From Nitzschia sp. DOCU1 (taxonomy: Eukaryota > Bacillariophyta > Bacillariophyceae > Bacillariales > Bacillariaceae), in the NCBI GenBank assembly GCA_951394045.1, contig OX596000.1, forward strand, positions 868,001-932,000: DNA of 64,000 nucleotides. Direction: 5' to 3'. Under the pieces are notes generated by a model, which saw only the letters and a program-made list of their open reading frames with translations, made no database searches and was not told where the DNA came from. Positions 30,186 to 40,600 of this stretch are shown here, piece by piece; position 1 is the stretch's first letter; each line of letters begins with the position of its first letter. A program made the translations under genes and the position numbers.

Positions 30186-31271
30186 ATGCAAGTTCCTTTA
30201 GCGGACGAACTCAATATCGAATTGATTCTCCGTACAATCGAAGAATTTCATGATGTCGCAAGCGCAGGGCGACTCAACTTGTCGACTGGTCCCAAGAAGT
30301 TCGAAAAGTTCCGCGAATGTCTCAGGGGCACTATCCGAGATCAATGGGATATTGCTCGAGCAACTCAGGCAACTGAGACTAACGATACTTTCAGACTCGC
30401 TATTGCTGAGTTTGTCAAGAAGTTCTTACGAGAGTCCGACATTCCTAAGCAGAAGCTCTACATGGACACTGCTCCTAAGCCGTTCAAACTCTCAGTCCGT
30501 GAATTGGCTGCACGTTACCGATTCCTTAATCGGTTGATGAAATGGTTCCCAGGTGCCAACGATACTGAACCATATTCAGAGCTGGAACTTAAGTATCTCT
30601 TGCACATGGCCATGCTTCAAGAGTGGAAAGACCATTTCGGAAGAAGCAATCTTTCAGTGGTGACCTCTTCGTACGAGGACATTACTAATTACTTTGCGGA
30701 ACAAGAAGAGATCCATAATAGGATCCGAGAACGAAACAATGCTCGTGGTGGTGGACAAGGCAGATGTGGTCGTGCTCAACAAGGATATCAAGGACGCGGC
30801 TTTGGTCGTGGATACCGTGATGGTAATTATTACAATCAAGGACGTGGCTATTACAACCATCAGGGCCGTGGATATTACAATCAAGGTTCTCAAGCTGCGC
30901 CAGGAGCTGCTGTGCAAGGTGGTTATACTCCGCAAGCTCAATATCGGCATTTGAATACACCGCCCTCAAGGGTGAGTACAGGTTCAAGCGCATCTCCTGG
31001 ACGCTATCAGGGTCGTGTTGGATTTGCCGGACGTGGTCGATTCCAACCCGTTCGAGTCCAACAAGCCGCACACTACGTAGATGATTCGGCAGGGCATGGT
31101 CAAGATGCTCATCATTCGCATTCGGAGTTGCAAACGCATCCGGGCGATCAAGACAATTATCTGGCTGAATTGACCGATCCCCAAGATTATCAAGAAGAAA
31201 TTAATGAAGACACGTACTTCCAAGAGGGATACGATGAAGACGACGAATACTATGCGGATGGTCAATGGTGA
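30186..31271 (+). CDS. gag: Gag-like protein of gypsy element
   Basis: 361 residues. The first ~180 are helical capsid-like sequence (LILRTIEEFHDVASAGRLN, LAARYRFLNRLMKWFPG). Residues 185-240 form an Arg/Gly/Tyr/Asn-rich stretch with repeated GRGYYN, likely an RNA-binding part replacing a CCHC zinc knuckle, which I do not see. The tail is very acidic. It ends with TGA at 31269, and the pol frame follows in the same phase. A short ORF at 30032-30146 (MSLSATAAASRAPVIP...) just upstream reads like a gag N-terminus in another frame, so this copy may have lost its original start by frameshift. Confidence 0.75.
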   Translation: MQVPLADELNIELILRTIEEFHDVASAGRLNLSTGPKKFEKFRECLRGTIRDQWDIARATQATETNDTFRLAIAEFVKKFLRESDIPKQKLYMDTAPKPFKLSVRELAARYRFLNRLMKWFPGANDTEPYSELELKYLLHMAMLQEWKDHFGRSNLSVVTSSYEDITNYFAEQEEIHNRIRERNNARGGGQGRCGRAQQGYQGRGFGRGYRDGNYYNQGRGYYNHQGRGYYNQGSQAAPGAAVQGGYTPQAQYRHLNTPPSRVSTGSSASPGRYQGRVGFAGRGRFQPVRVQQAAHYVDDSAGHGQDAHHSHSELQTHPGDQDNYLAELTDPQDYQEEINEDTYFQEGYDEDDEYYADGQW

Positions 31272-34200
31272 CTACCGCCGGTTCAGGATTCCTTCATGGG
31301 GGAAGTGAATCCAGAGACTCCCGTTGCATACGACTACATTCCATCTACAACTATATCTTTTGAAGAAAATAACAAAAATTACATGTTTAAGGTTCTTTTG
31401 GACTCCGGCTCTACCTCTTCATGGGTTCGGAAGAAGTCCTTAGAAGGCAAGGGGATTACGTACTACAAGATTCCTGCTGTGACGGGGACTACACTAGCAG
31501 GAACACTCAAGGCAGACGAAGCTGTAAAGCTGTCTGAAATCAAGTTGCAAGAGCTCGATCCTCATCGGACGATTGAGCGTGTGCCATTTCAAGTATTTGA
31601 CACACCGTGTCGCTACGATGCTATCATTGGACGAGATGTGCTTTCGAATCTGGGCATTGTCCTAGATTTCAACAACAAGACTATCGAATGGGACGAAAAA
31701 TTACTCCCTATGAGTATGATTCCGTTAACGGTGCTGCCCCAATATAATGACGATGCTTTTCGCTCTGAGACTATTGGGAGAGTTGACGATTCGGGTTATC
31801 ACTCCAAAACAATAAAAGAGAGTAACTATGAGAAAGTGGACGTGGGTAAAGTTGTTAATTTGTGTTCTCACCTTTCGTCTTCGCGTAAACGAGATTTGAA
31901 GCGCGTCTTACAAAAGTTTGAAACTTTATTTGACGCAACATTGAAAGTTTTTCCAGATGAGAAAATTCATTTGGATTTGGATCCGACAGTTAAGCCGCAT
32001 TGTGCACGCATGTACCCAATTCCACGGACACAATTGGATGTTTTCAAGAAGGAGCTTGATCGTCTAGAACGAGAAGGCGTCCTCTCGAAGACACATCGGT
32101 CGGAATGGATTGCTGGCTCATTTATCATACCAAAGAAAGATGGAAGCGTGCAATGGATTTCTGACTTTCGCGCATTGAATAAGGCTATTCGACGCAAGGT
32201 CTACCCGATCCCTCGTATTGCCGACATTCTATTGAGACGCACCGGATACAAGTTTCTTACGAAGCTTGATATTTTGATGCAATACTACACGTTTGAACTT
32301 GATGACGAAGCCAAAGATCTTTGTACTATTGCGACGCCCTTTGGGCTCTACAAATACAATCGATTGCCGATGGGCCTTTCGATTAGTCCTGACGCGGCTC
32401 AAGACATTATGGAACGCGTCTTGGCCGATGTCAAAGACATTGAAATTTATATCGACGATATTGCTTGTTTTAGCAATTCCTGGGAAGATCACCTCGAGTT
32501 GCTTGATCGAGTCTTGTCGATCTTACAAGAAAAGAACTTTACTATCAATCCCAAGAAGTGCGAATGGGCCGTCAAGGAAACGGACTTTCTGGGCTATTGG
32601 CTCACACCTACAGGCATTAAGCCGTGGAAGAAAAACGTTGATTCTATTTTAAGAATGCAAAAGCCCAAGACTGTCAAAGAACTACGATCATTCCTCGGAC
32701 TGGTCAACTTTTATCGGGATATGTGGCCAAGGCGTTCTCATGTGCTGGCGCCGCTTACAAATCTCACAGGGAAGTCGACTTTCGAATGGACGCCTGCATG
32801 TGACAAGGCATTCGACGAAATGAAGGCTCTGGCCGCTATGGATGTTCTCTTGAAGTATCCTGATCATAATAAGCCCTTTGTAATCGAGACGGACTCATCG
32901 GATTATCAGCTGGGTGCCGTCATCCTCCAAGAAGGCTGTCCCGTTGCCTACTACTCCAGGAAATTAACTCCGGCTCAAATGAACTATACGACGATCGAGA
33001 AGGAGCTGTTGAGTATTGTCGAGACGCTGAAAACCTTTTGTACAATGCTCTATGGTGCTGAATTGCATATACACACCGACCACAAGAATCTTACCTTTTC
33101 CATGACCCAATACACAACACAACGCGTACTTCGTTGGCGCCTTTTGCTCGAAGATTTTGGCGCGAAGTTTTATTATAAGAAAGGCGAAACCAACGTCGTC
33201 GTGGATGCTCTCAGTCGGGTGCCCCGGTCTGAACAAGATGATGCTATTCCCACGGTTGGGGAGCGTGCTGTTCCCGCAGATTCGATTCTTTATTATGTAG
33301 ACTATGTAGAAAACAGAAGCGATGAGTATTATTTTGGTCCGTGTGTTGAGCCTGATTGTTCACTTACCGATTGCTTGCTGTTCTACCCTCGTTTTGACAA
33401 TGAAGAACGATATCCTTTCGATTTCGAAACGATTTCACATTATCAAACGCAGGATACAGCTCTGCAAGAAATGGTGAATACCAATCCTGAAGCATACAAA
33501 AAACGTCCAATGGGCCGCGCAGATGTAGTCTGCATCGGTGAATCCGATACTGGAGATTCCAGTGGGCTGATAGCCCTTCCGCGACAAATGGTCGTGCCCA
33601 TTTTGAAATATTACCATGGCCTACTAGGTCACGCCGAAGCGGCGACGAAACTTGAAAAAACGGTGCGACGGCACTTTTCTCATCCTGATATTGGTGTAAA
33701 AGCAAAAGAACTGATCGCAAACTGCAATGTTTGTAAGCGCATGAAACATTCAAGATTGAATTATGGGGAACTTCCTATCCGCAAAATTACTCACGTTTTG
33801 CCCTGGCAACAAGTTCATGCACATGATCGGTCCTTGGCAACTCAAGGTGAACAAGACCAATATCAAGATCGAGGCCTTGACCTGTATTGAACCAGTATTG
33901 AATCTTCTTGAGATTTATTGCTGCAATAACAAACAAGGAAACACTGTGGCGTGTGCCTTCGAAAACAGATACTTGTCTCGCTATCCTCGCCCCTTGGAGT
34001 GCGTACATGATAACGGTCCCGAATTCATCTGTGAAGAATTCCAGAAACTTTTGAAAAACATGGGTATCAAACGCAAGCCCACTACATCGAATAATCCTCA
34101 GGCCAACGGCATCATCGAAGCTGTTCACAAAACGGTCGGTCAAGTTCTGCGCACTTATGTGGAACTGAAACCTCCTCACGACAGTCAAGCGGAAGTTGAA

Positions 34201-34593
34201 ACAATGATCGAAAGTGCCCTTGCTACTGCAATGCACGCCTGTCGTTGTTCGGCACATCTGTCTCTGGGTGGTTTTTCCCCTGGGGCGTTAACTTTTGGAT
34301 GTGATATGCTGCTGGATGTACCGTTGATTGCTGACATTCAAACATTGACTCAGGCGCGCCAAGCCAAAGTTGATCAAAGATTGTTGCGTGCCAACACCAA
34401 GCGACGTCCTCACGATTTTCGCATTGGACAACAAGTTTATCTTGAGCGCCCTCGGAAACCTGGTGACAAATTGAAGCCATTGTTTACTGGGCCCCATGAT
34501 ATCGTGCGTGTGCATGTAAATGGTACTGTTACTCTTCGCCGTGGTCCTAATTTGATGGAACGGGTCAACATTCAGCGCCTCAAACCTGCTTAA
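31272..34593 (+). pseudogene. pol: Pol of gypsy element, frameshifted in integrase
   Basis: The pol frame is the same as gag and opens directly after the gag TGA; the first ATG is at 31296. Protease is marked by LLDSGSTSSWV. RT has FRALNKAIRRKVYPIPR, LDILMQYYTFEL and the catalytic YIDD at 32448-32459. RNase H has FVIETDSSDYQLGAVI and TDHKNLTF. The integrase zinc finger spans about 33613-33750 (HGLLGH...NCNVCK). Near 33820 the frame is lost and coding resumes in another frame as HMIGPWQLKVN. The expected first catalytic Asp is His here. The second Asp (CVHDNGPEF) and Glu (NNPQANGIIEAVHK) are kept. A chromodomain-like or GPY/F-like tail ends near 34593. The element cannot make a full integrase. 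Confidence 0.9.
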
Positions 34594-34642
34594 CTTTTGA
34601 ATTCTTTACTACTTGTTTGACGCTCCTCATGGTTGGGGAGAG

Positions 34643-34791
34643 TGTGATGCCGTCACCTGGCATTGGTGCACCTCCACTGACGTAAGCCTCCACTGACGCA
34701 CGTCTTCCCTCATTAGTTCACCGGCATGGTGCCCTCCTGCCTCGTAGCCCTCATAATACTGGATAGTTGATTGTCTCCCACGTGTAGTTCA
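34643..34791 (+). repeat. 3' LTR of gypsy element
   Basis: Matches 29750-29895 except for a few substitutions, a 1-bp insertion after TGTGATGCC and a 2-bp GT insertion near the end (CACGTGTAGTTCA). Confidence 0.9.
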
Positions 34792-34825
34792 AGCCACAGC
34801 GTATGCACACACATATCAAAGGTAT

Positions 34826-35062
34826 CTAGGTACGTCGTCTTTCAGCCAGGCTAAGCACCCATTGCGGCGTCGAGGGTGCCCAATCCCAACCATACCAAAG
34901 GTACTTCCCCACCCACTCCCCCACCGGAAACGTTAGGCTCCCACGCGCATTGTAATCCGACCCAATAAGTTTGCGCCCCTTGTTTTGGTCGTGGCCGAAA
35001 TCGACTCGATTGATCAAATCGACAACATACCATACATATGCACGTACATGCATCAGACGCAT
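34826..35062 (-). pseudogene. Possible N-terminal part of the host frame split by the gypsy element
   Basis: 78 codons from the ATG at 35062 (MRLMHVRAYVWYVVDL) with a run rich in Gly, Trp and Tyr (EWVGKYLWYGWDW). It ends with TAG 34 bp before the 3' LTR. With the element removed, its phase matches that of 29412-29749. A short intron with donor GTACCT could bypass the TAG. It could equally be a chance frame. Confidence 0.3.
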
Positions 35063-35649
35063 ATATACTAACTGTAGTTAGCCGACCGGGTCAGCGAACC
35101 ACGAAGTCACTATTACTAACTGTGATGTTCCTGGTGCGTTCGCTGGAGAAGCTGAGCGCGTTCTGTTCTCGGTTCCAGCTTAATAAATAATGCCATATGG
35201 GCGATCGGGCGTACCGACGGAAGTGGTCGCAGTTGGTTAACCAAGTAGTGCCCTTTTCACAATCGATATTTTATGGTTCTGCTTCCCATCTTGAATTAGG
35301 ACATGCGAACTTGATCGAAAATGTCAAGAATGCCTTGGGGCACATACGAATGAACTTGTGCCCGGCGATCTTGCGTAGAAATTCACTAAGATTGTGTACG
35401 GTCCCAAAGCAAGGAAGAGGAGTCGAGAGAAAGCAATGCGGACGAGAAGGGCTTGAAGAGCAAGTAGAGGTTCTCCATCGTCCTCTCATCACCAAACCCC
35501 ATTGCTGCTGGTGCCATACCCGCGTACATATCACGCAGTGCATTGCTGTTCTTGCGCCCTGATGGCCGGACATTTTATCAAATCACGAAGATCATCAGGA
35601 AATTGTCAAGCGAGGACACAAACGGAGGGAAAGACAAAATTGGACAGAA
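35063..35649. other. Intergenic region, nothing firm recognised
   Basis: 587 bp. A 121-codon plus-strand frame starts with ATG at 35197 (MGDRAYRRKWSQLVNQ) but has no known signature and a composition like non-coding DNA. It probably holds the promoter of the next gene. Confidence 0.4.
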
Positions 35650-36354
35650 ATGTGTAATAGTACTACCACGATTACTTCAATGGTGGAAAGAATAGAGTCA
35701 TCGTCCATGAGCAATGATCTTGTCAAAACTTGCGGCTTTCAGCCTGAACTTGCGGATAGTAGTGAAGCAGATGGCGCTACCGAGAGACACCAGCAGCAGA
35801 GCAGGAAGGACCGCTGCGTAACATTTACGAGGACGGTGAAAGTTTACTCGCATATTCACATCAATGACATGCCACATCGGATCGTTTCCAGAGCATGGTA
35901 CAATCAAGAAGAACTCAGCTATATCAAAGAAGAGGTGTACGAAATAGCTAATGCAATTTCGTTGGTAGAGGAATCCTCGAAGTCGAAAAACAGAGGAGCA
36001 GCAATAACGAACAGTTCGTACTCACTGCACTGTCCACGTGGCTTGGAGTACCGAACGATAGAAGGCGCGCAAAGACGTCGACGAAACCGAGAAAGGGCAT
36101 GGGATGCGGTCCTTGATGAGCAGGAAAGGCAATGGGAAAAGCATGGTGCTGTCGATTCCGAAGCCCTTGCAACCGCATATCGAGTGATAAGTGAGAAAAG
36201 TGCCACGGAAGCCCATCAAAATGCCCTTTCAGACGCTGACGAAGCAAATTTCGACAAATGGTCACTTGGTTTGAAGATCAGATACCCAGACACGGAGAGA
36301 GTTTTCTCTCTTGCGCAGTCATCTCCAATAACAACCTGTACTAGGGCGGCATAA
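35650..36354 (+). CDS. Hypothetical protein of a diatom multi-copy family
   Basis: 234 residues from the ATG at 35650, single exon. The conserved core has DRCVTFTRTVKVYSHIHIND, then a Trp-Tyr pair before a charged helix (AWYNQEELSYIKEEV), then CPRGLEYRTIEGAQRRRRNRE, then a helix with AVLDEQERQWEKHG and ATAYRVISEKSATEAH. I know this pattern (V-x-F-x-x-x-V-x-V strand, W-Y, RGLE, R-rich helix, Q-x-x-Q helix) as a family repeated many times in diatom genomes with no assigned function. The N- and C-terminal ends are Ser/Thr-rich and variable. No targeting signal is seen. Confidence 0.7.
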   Translation: MCNSTTTITSMVERIESSSMSNDLVKTCGFQPELADSSEADGATERHQQQSRKDRCVTFTRTVKVYSHIHINDMPHRIVSRAWYNQEELSYIKEEVYEIANAISLVEESSKSKNRGAAITNSSYSLHCPRGLEYRTIEGAQRRRRNRERAWDAVLDEQERQWEKHGAVDSEALATAYRVISEKSATEAHQNALSDADEANFDKWSLGLKIRYPDTERVFSLAQSSPITTCTRAA

Positions 36355-36500
36355 GACGGCATCATAGCCATAGTATTCGGATTTGGCTACTATCAACCCC
36401 AGCACTGCCTTATTTGTACTTATTATGACCACATACCATGTTCGTCCTCGACCAGAACATTTGAAATGGGACTTCACAAATTGCGCTTGGCCCTCGCGTT

Positions 36501-36872
36501 TTACTGAGTTGGCTTGATAGGTTCCCCTTTCAATAGTTGGGCCTTGGATGTGGCACATTTGCCTTTGCACTCTGGTAGACATTCTGCCCGTGATTTTTGC
36601 TCGGAACCCTTGGGTTTTGTGCATTCGTACATGCAAAGGGACAAGCATGTCTCGAAAGCAGGATCTTTCTTGGTGCCTTTTAGTGGATCGTTTTCTCTTG
36701 CCCATGCTGCCGGGGCCCCGGCCACCAGACCGCCCACCGCTGTCGCAAGAAAATTCGACCTTGATATGTTAGAAGAAAACGAGGCGTGCTCGTGCTGAAG
36801 GCCGAAAGAGGAACTTAGTCGGATCTCGACAATGGCCACCACCACGCACATGACGGCTCCGCTCAATTTCAT
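36501..36872 (-). CDS. Small Cys-rich thylakoid lumen protein
   Basis: 123 residues from the ATG at 36872 (MKLSGAVMCVVVAIVEIRL); the frame is open upstream to 36971, but this start gives a clean signal peptide. SSSFGLQ is an ASAFAP-like site, and SRSNFLATAVGGLVAGAPAAWA is a lumen-transfer segment with an Ala-x-Ala cleavage site. The mature part of ~60 residues has regularly spaced Cys: CLSLCMYEC, then RAECLPECKGKC, with a TKPKGSEQKS linker. A similar C-x3-C protein with ECTKxPKG occurs in plant chloroplasts as far as I recall, with no settled role. Disulfide bonding in the lumen is likely. It converges with the gene at 35650-36354. Confidence 0.78.
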   Translation of the reverse strand: MKLSGAVMCVVVAIVEIRLSSSFGLQHEHASFSSNISRSNFLATAVGGLVAGAPAAWARENDPLKGTKKDPAFETCLSLCMYECTKPKGSEQKSRAECLPECKGKCATSKAQLLKGEPIKPTQ

Positions 36873-37617
36873 GTTGTTATGGCACTGGTTTCTGAAAAGA
36901 ATATAGGACAAAATGTCTAAACGAATCGTTCTCGGGGGTACGATACGTCTTCTCACACCACTTCTCCACAATCCGGGCGAAGAATGGAACGATGGGCCGG
37001 ATGTGTAGCAAAGAGTCCGAGAATATCAAGCCGAAATCGGAGGTTGCCCATCGTCGATCGCGGCACTCGGATATGTCATCCGCGGCAAACGTCAGCGTCA
37101 TCATCATGTCTCCTCTCGTGCCATTTTGCACCATGATTGTTGATTGATGATGATGATTCGTCAATTCACCTGCTCCGATGCGAGATCTTGCCGTCTGGAT
37201 GTCATCCGGGTTGCAGCATCCGGAGGAGAGAGTGAGTCCGTGGTATCGCTTGCAGGCAGTCCGTCGAGTCGCAGCGTCTGCCCGTGCGTGCTTGCGTGGT
37301 GCTAGGTCAGCGTCATTGGCTTGCAGATACTTTTCCCCGGTAGCTACCATTATACTAAAATCACTGTCCCACGAGATGCCCAGCGCCGAATCATGTCTCT
37401 AGCTAGTAGTTAGTACAACAATCAAATGAAAGGCCGAACTATTACCAGGCCCGTTTTCGAGCCAGGCTTGAAGGGCGCAACTATAGCAGCAGCACCGGCA
37501 TTTCACCCCATCACAATACAACATTATTGCGTCTTTGAATCTACGTGTGGTTTGTTCGCATGATTGCTAATGCAAGACGCCCGCCGAACGGAGGAATAGC
37601 AGGAATCATTTCCAGCA
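36873..37617. other. Intergenic region, nothing firm recognised
   Basis: 745 bp between the lumen protein start and the 3' end of the ARF-GEF gene, both on the minus strand. A 157-codon frame at 36877-37350 has no recognisable character. A GATGATGATGATTC-type run occurs near 37148. Confidence 0.4.
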
Positions 37618-40600
37618 TCATGGAACGGGAGCGGCGACAGGGGGGGTGTTATCGCCCCCTTTCCCCTTCTTGTTCTTCACCGCCCCATTCTTCTCCAAGG
37701 CCTTTTTGAATGTGTCACTGGCCCACGCACAATACCTCTTTTCTCCGCCGAAGTTCGGAGATGCCATTTCTGTGTAAATATTTGCAACAATTTTCACTGT
37801 ATAATTGAAAAGGGGCTCGCCCTTGTAGCTGCTCTGCATGTTCTCGTCTGAAATCACAATAGCGTTCTTCGTAATCTCCGTCAGATCTTTCCAATTCTTT
37901 TCCCTGACGGACATGATCGGGAAGAGGCGCACCATCAATTGGCCGAGAAGGGAGAACGTATTAATTCGGGACAAAGGGGATGACACAGGCGGCTGTTTCG
38001 TCGTCATTGTCCTCAAAACACCAATCCACTTCTCGTCGGGTACTTCTTCCATGAAAATACCAACAAAATGTCGCTGGCACGCCTCGAATCCTTGTTTTGA
38101 CACTTCGTGGTCGGGAGAGCAACATACGCTGTAAAGGGCTAGTGCAACCTTGTACCAGACCTCCTTGTCGGGAACGCTTTCAAGGTCTGCATCGGGATCT
38201 TCGTTGTTTTGTTTGATGAGAGTGAGCTGCACCATGTGTTTGTACGTCTTTTCAATACAAACCATCGCTGGCACAGCGAGCGTCTGGTCGCCTTCATACG
38301 TGCCGTGAGCGAGCTTGAAGAGTACTCTCTGCAAGTGCGACGATGCCATTAATGACAAAGTCGGCTTCTCTTTCACCTTGGCTTCATACTCTTCCAGATC
38401 CTCTGTCTGAAGGTCTGGAACGGCAAACTCGATAGTAGATGCAATACCGTCGAAGGTGAGGCCACGAGCCGTTCGATACATGGCAAGAATATCGAAAATG
38501 TCGCCGGTGAACCGCCAGTCATCTGGCGGTTTGAACAGATGGTACGAGCTTCTGAGAATAATAGCAAGTCCGCAAGCCATTCTGTCGGCGACGAGGCTGA
38601 TGAACGGAGCCTTTGGAAGCTTTGGCAAAAGATACAACGATCCACGAAGCTTCGGTCGAAGCTGAGCGATCGAGAGAAAAGACTTATGAGAGACATGCCC
38701 GGGGGCGAAACAACCGAAGCATAGAATCTATTTACCTGTTGCACCTGGAACAAATGAATGCTCGTTCGCAAAATTGTGACCACGACACGCTCGACAAGGA
38801 AAGGAAAAGCAAGTGCACCGACATCTCCCTTGCTCGCCCTGGTACAAACAGCTTCAAACTTGGGCAAGAAAAACGGTAACAATTCCACTGCTCGTTCACG
38901 ATTGGCCAACAAAGCTCTAGCGGCCAGCTCTAGGGCGAACGCCTGATGCTGCTCGAACGTTGGGGAGTCTTTGTCAGGAAACTTGTCCACAGAGTCTAGC
39001 AGGGCTGTCACACACTGCTTCACCAATGGCAATTTCATATTGTCACCAAGTACGACAATCTTCTCGACACCCACCCTCTGCGAGACCTGGAGCAACGTCT
39101 TTTGGTTTGCCGTCATCTCGCGACGGGTCATTTCAGGCTTCATGGGCTGGTCTGCCTGGTCTGTGCGCCCCCTTCGGCCGAAGAAGGACATACGGAACCA
39201 TCCACGCTTTGACGAGTCCTTTTCGTTCATGCCCTTGTAGTGGTCATCGAGCTTCTTCTGCGACCGCTTCGCAAAAGTAGAAAGAGGGAGAACGTTTCCG
39301 TCACTATCAGCGAAGTCATCCAGGTCTGCCAGCCCGGGCGGGAGCGCACGGGCGTCGCGCAGCGTACAAATCACTTCGATTAGCTGAGGCCATGCACCGT
39401 TGACTCGGGGGAAAAGCGTCCGTACGATCTTCAGCCCCATGTTGAGGGCAAGCAGGCCACGATAGGCTGCCGAGCCAGAAATATCCACTCGTTTGGTATC
39501 AACGCTTTCGAACTCGTGTACTTTAAGCAGTTGTTGTGGGATCGGCGAGTCGGGATCCACGATGCTCATGGTCTCGTCGTCTTCTGGGCTTTGGGCAATA
39601 GGTGCCCCACTTTCGATGCCCGCATACTCCAGTGAAATGCACCCTCCAATGAACTCCCGACCCTGATTGAGAAGGAAAGCCATTATATCGTTCAGGATGT
39701 TATCGAGACTGAAGTACGTGGCGATCCGTGCCATTTGCTCCAGTCCCTTCAAACAATCGAGAATGCACCCATCATCCCACGTCCGGACGAATGCACTTGC
39801 GATCCCGTGCAAAGCTGGTTTGGCGATAACTAAGAACATGTCCTTTTCGTGGACTCCGACTTGATTGATAGTTTTGATGGCTTCTTCGGCCGGAGTGAAC
39901 GATGCGGCCGCAACTTGTTTGCTAAGCAACTCTCCCCAAGCCGAACGGAAGTGCTCTGCGTGGTTTCCTTCTGGAAGACTGATAAACTCAGCCATGTCAC
40001 GTTGTACTTGGATCTCATGTTCATTGATCTGCTCGTACAGTTCAGTAAGAATTTCATAGGGAACGTCCTCTCCGTCGTTGATTCCGCGGTTGTTCGCAAT
40101 GAATTGCTCGCAGGTCATTCGAGGATTCTTGTTCATCGGGTTGTGCAAATCTGTATTCAGCATGATTGTGGAAAAGGCCAATACATATGTTGCATCCACG
40201 CTCTTCAAGGGCGTCTCATTCCCTTGTTGCGTGAAATACTCGTGAGCAAACGCCTCCATGAAACGATCAATGCATTGCGCTTCGCCTGGCATGCGAAATT
40301 TGTGCAGAAAGATGCGTAGTGCCTTAGCAAAACTGCTATGCCGGCTGAAATCAAAGTGAGCTACAAAAGCTCGGCGAACTTTGTCCTCAAAAGGATAAAC
40401 TTCCGCGGGTCCTTTCCCCAGATATTCACCCAGCTTCGTTTTATCCACGCCCGGAGCCTGAAACAGAGCATCCGCAACGTGTTCCGGTGTATCCAAAGGA
40501 ATTCCGAACTCTTTTCCTGCGTCGATCCAGCTCTCCTTCCCGGAACTGTTGTTGAAGACTTCCGCCACTTTCGAGAGAGCCGCTTTGTGCTTCTTCTTTT

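Larger units (their letters stand above)
29750..34791 (+). mobile_element. Ty3/gypsy-type LTR retrotransposon, 5.04 kb, both LTRs present, pol damaged
   Basis: Two near-identical direct repeats of about 146 and 149 bp, TGTGATGCC...TAGTTCA, enclose gag and pol in the order protease, RT, RNase H, integrase. That order defines Ty3/gypsy. A purine tract (GGTTGGGGAGAG) precedes the 3' LTR. The LTRs differ by few bases plus a 2-bp and a 1-bp indel, so insertion is fairly recent. Only AGC is shared by the flanks, so the target duplication is short or lost. Pol has a frameshift in the integrase and appears to lack one catalytic Asp. Confidence 0.93.

Noticed and set aside
35197..35562. 121-codon plus-strand frame with ATG
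   Set aside because: No homology signature; Cys/His/Arg-rich tail looks random. Kept only as a note in the intergenic entry.
36877..37350. 157-codon minus-strand frame upstream of the lumen protein
   Set aside because: No domain, signal or repeat is seen and the composition is like neighbouring non-coding DNA.
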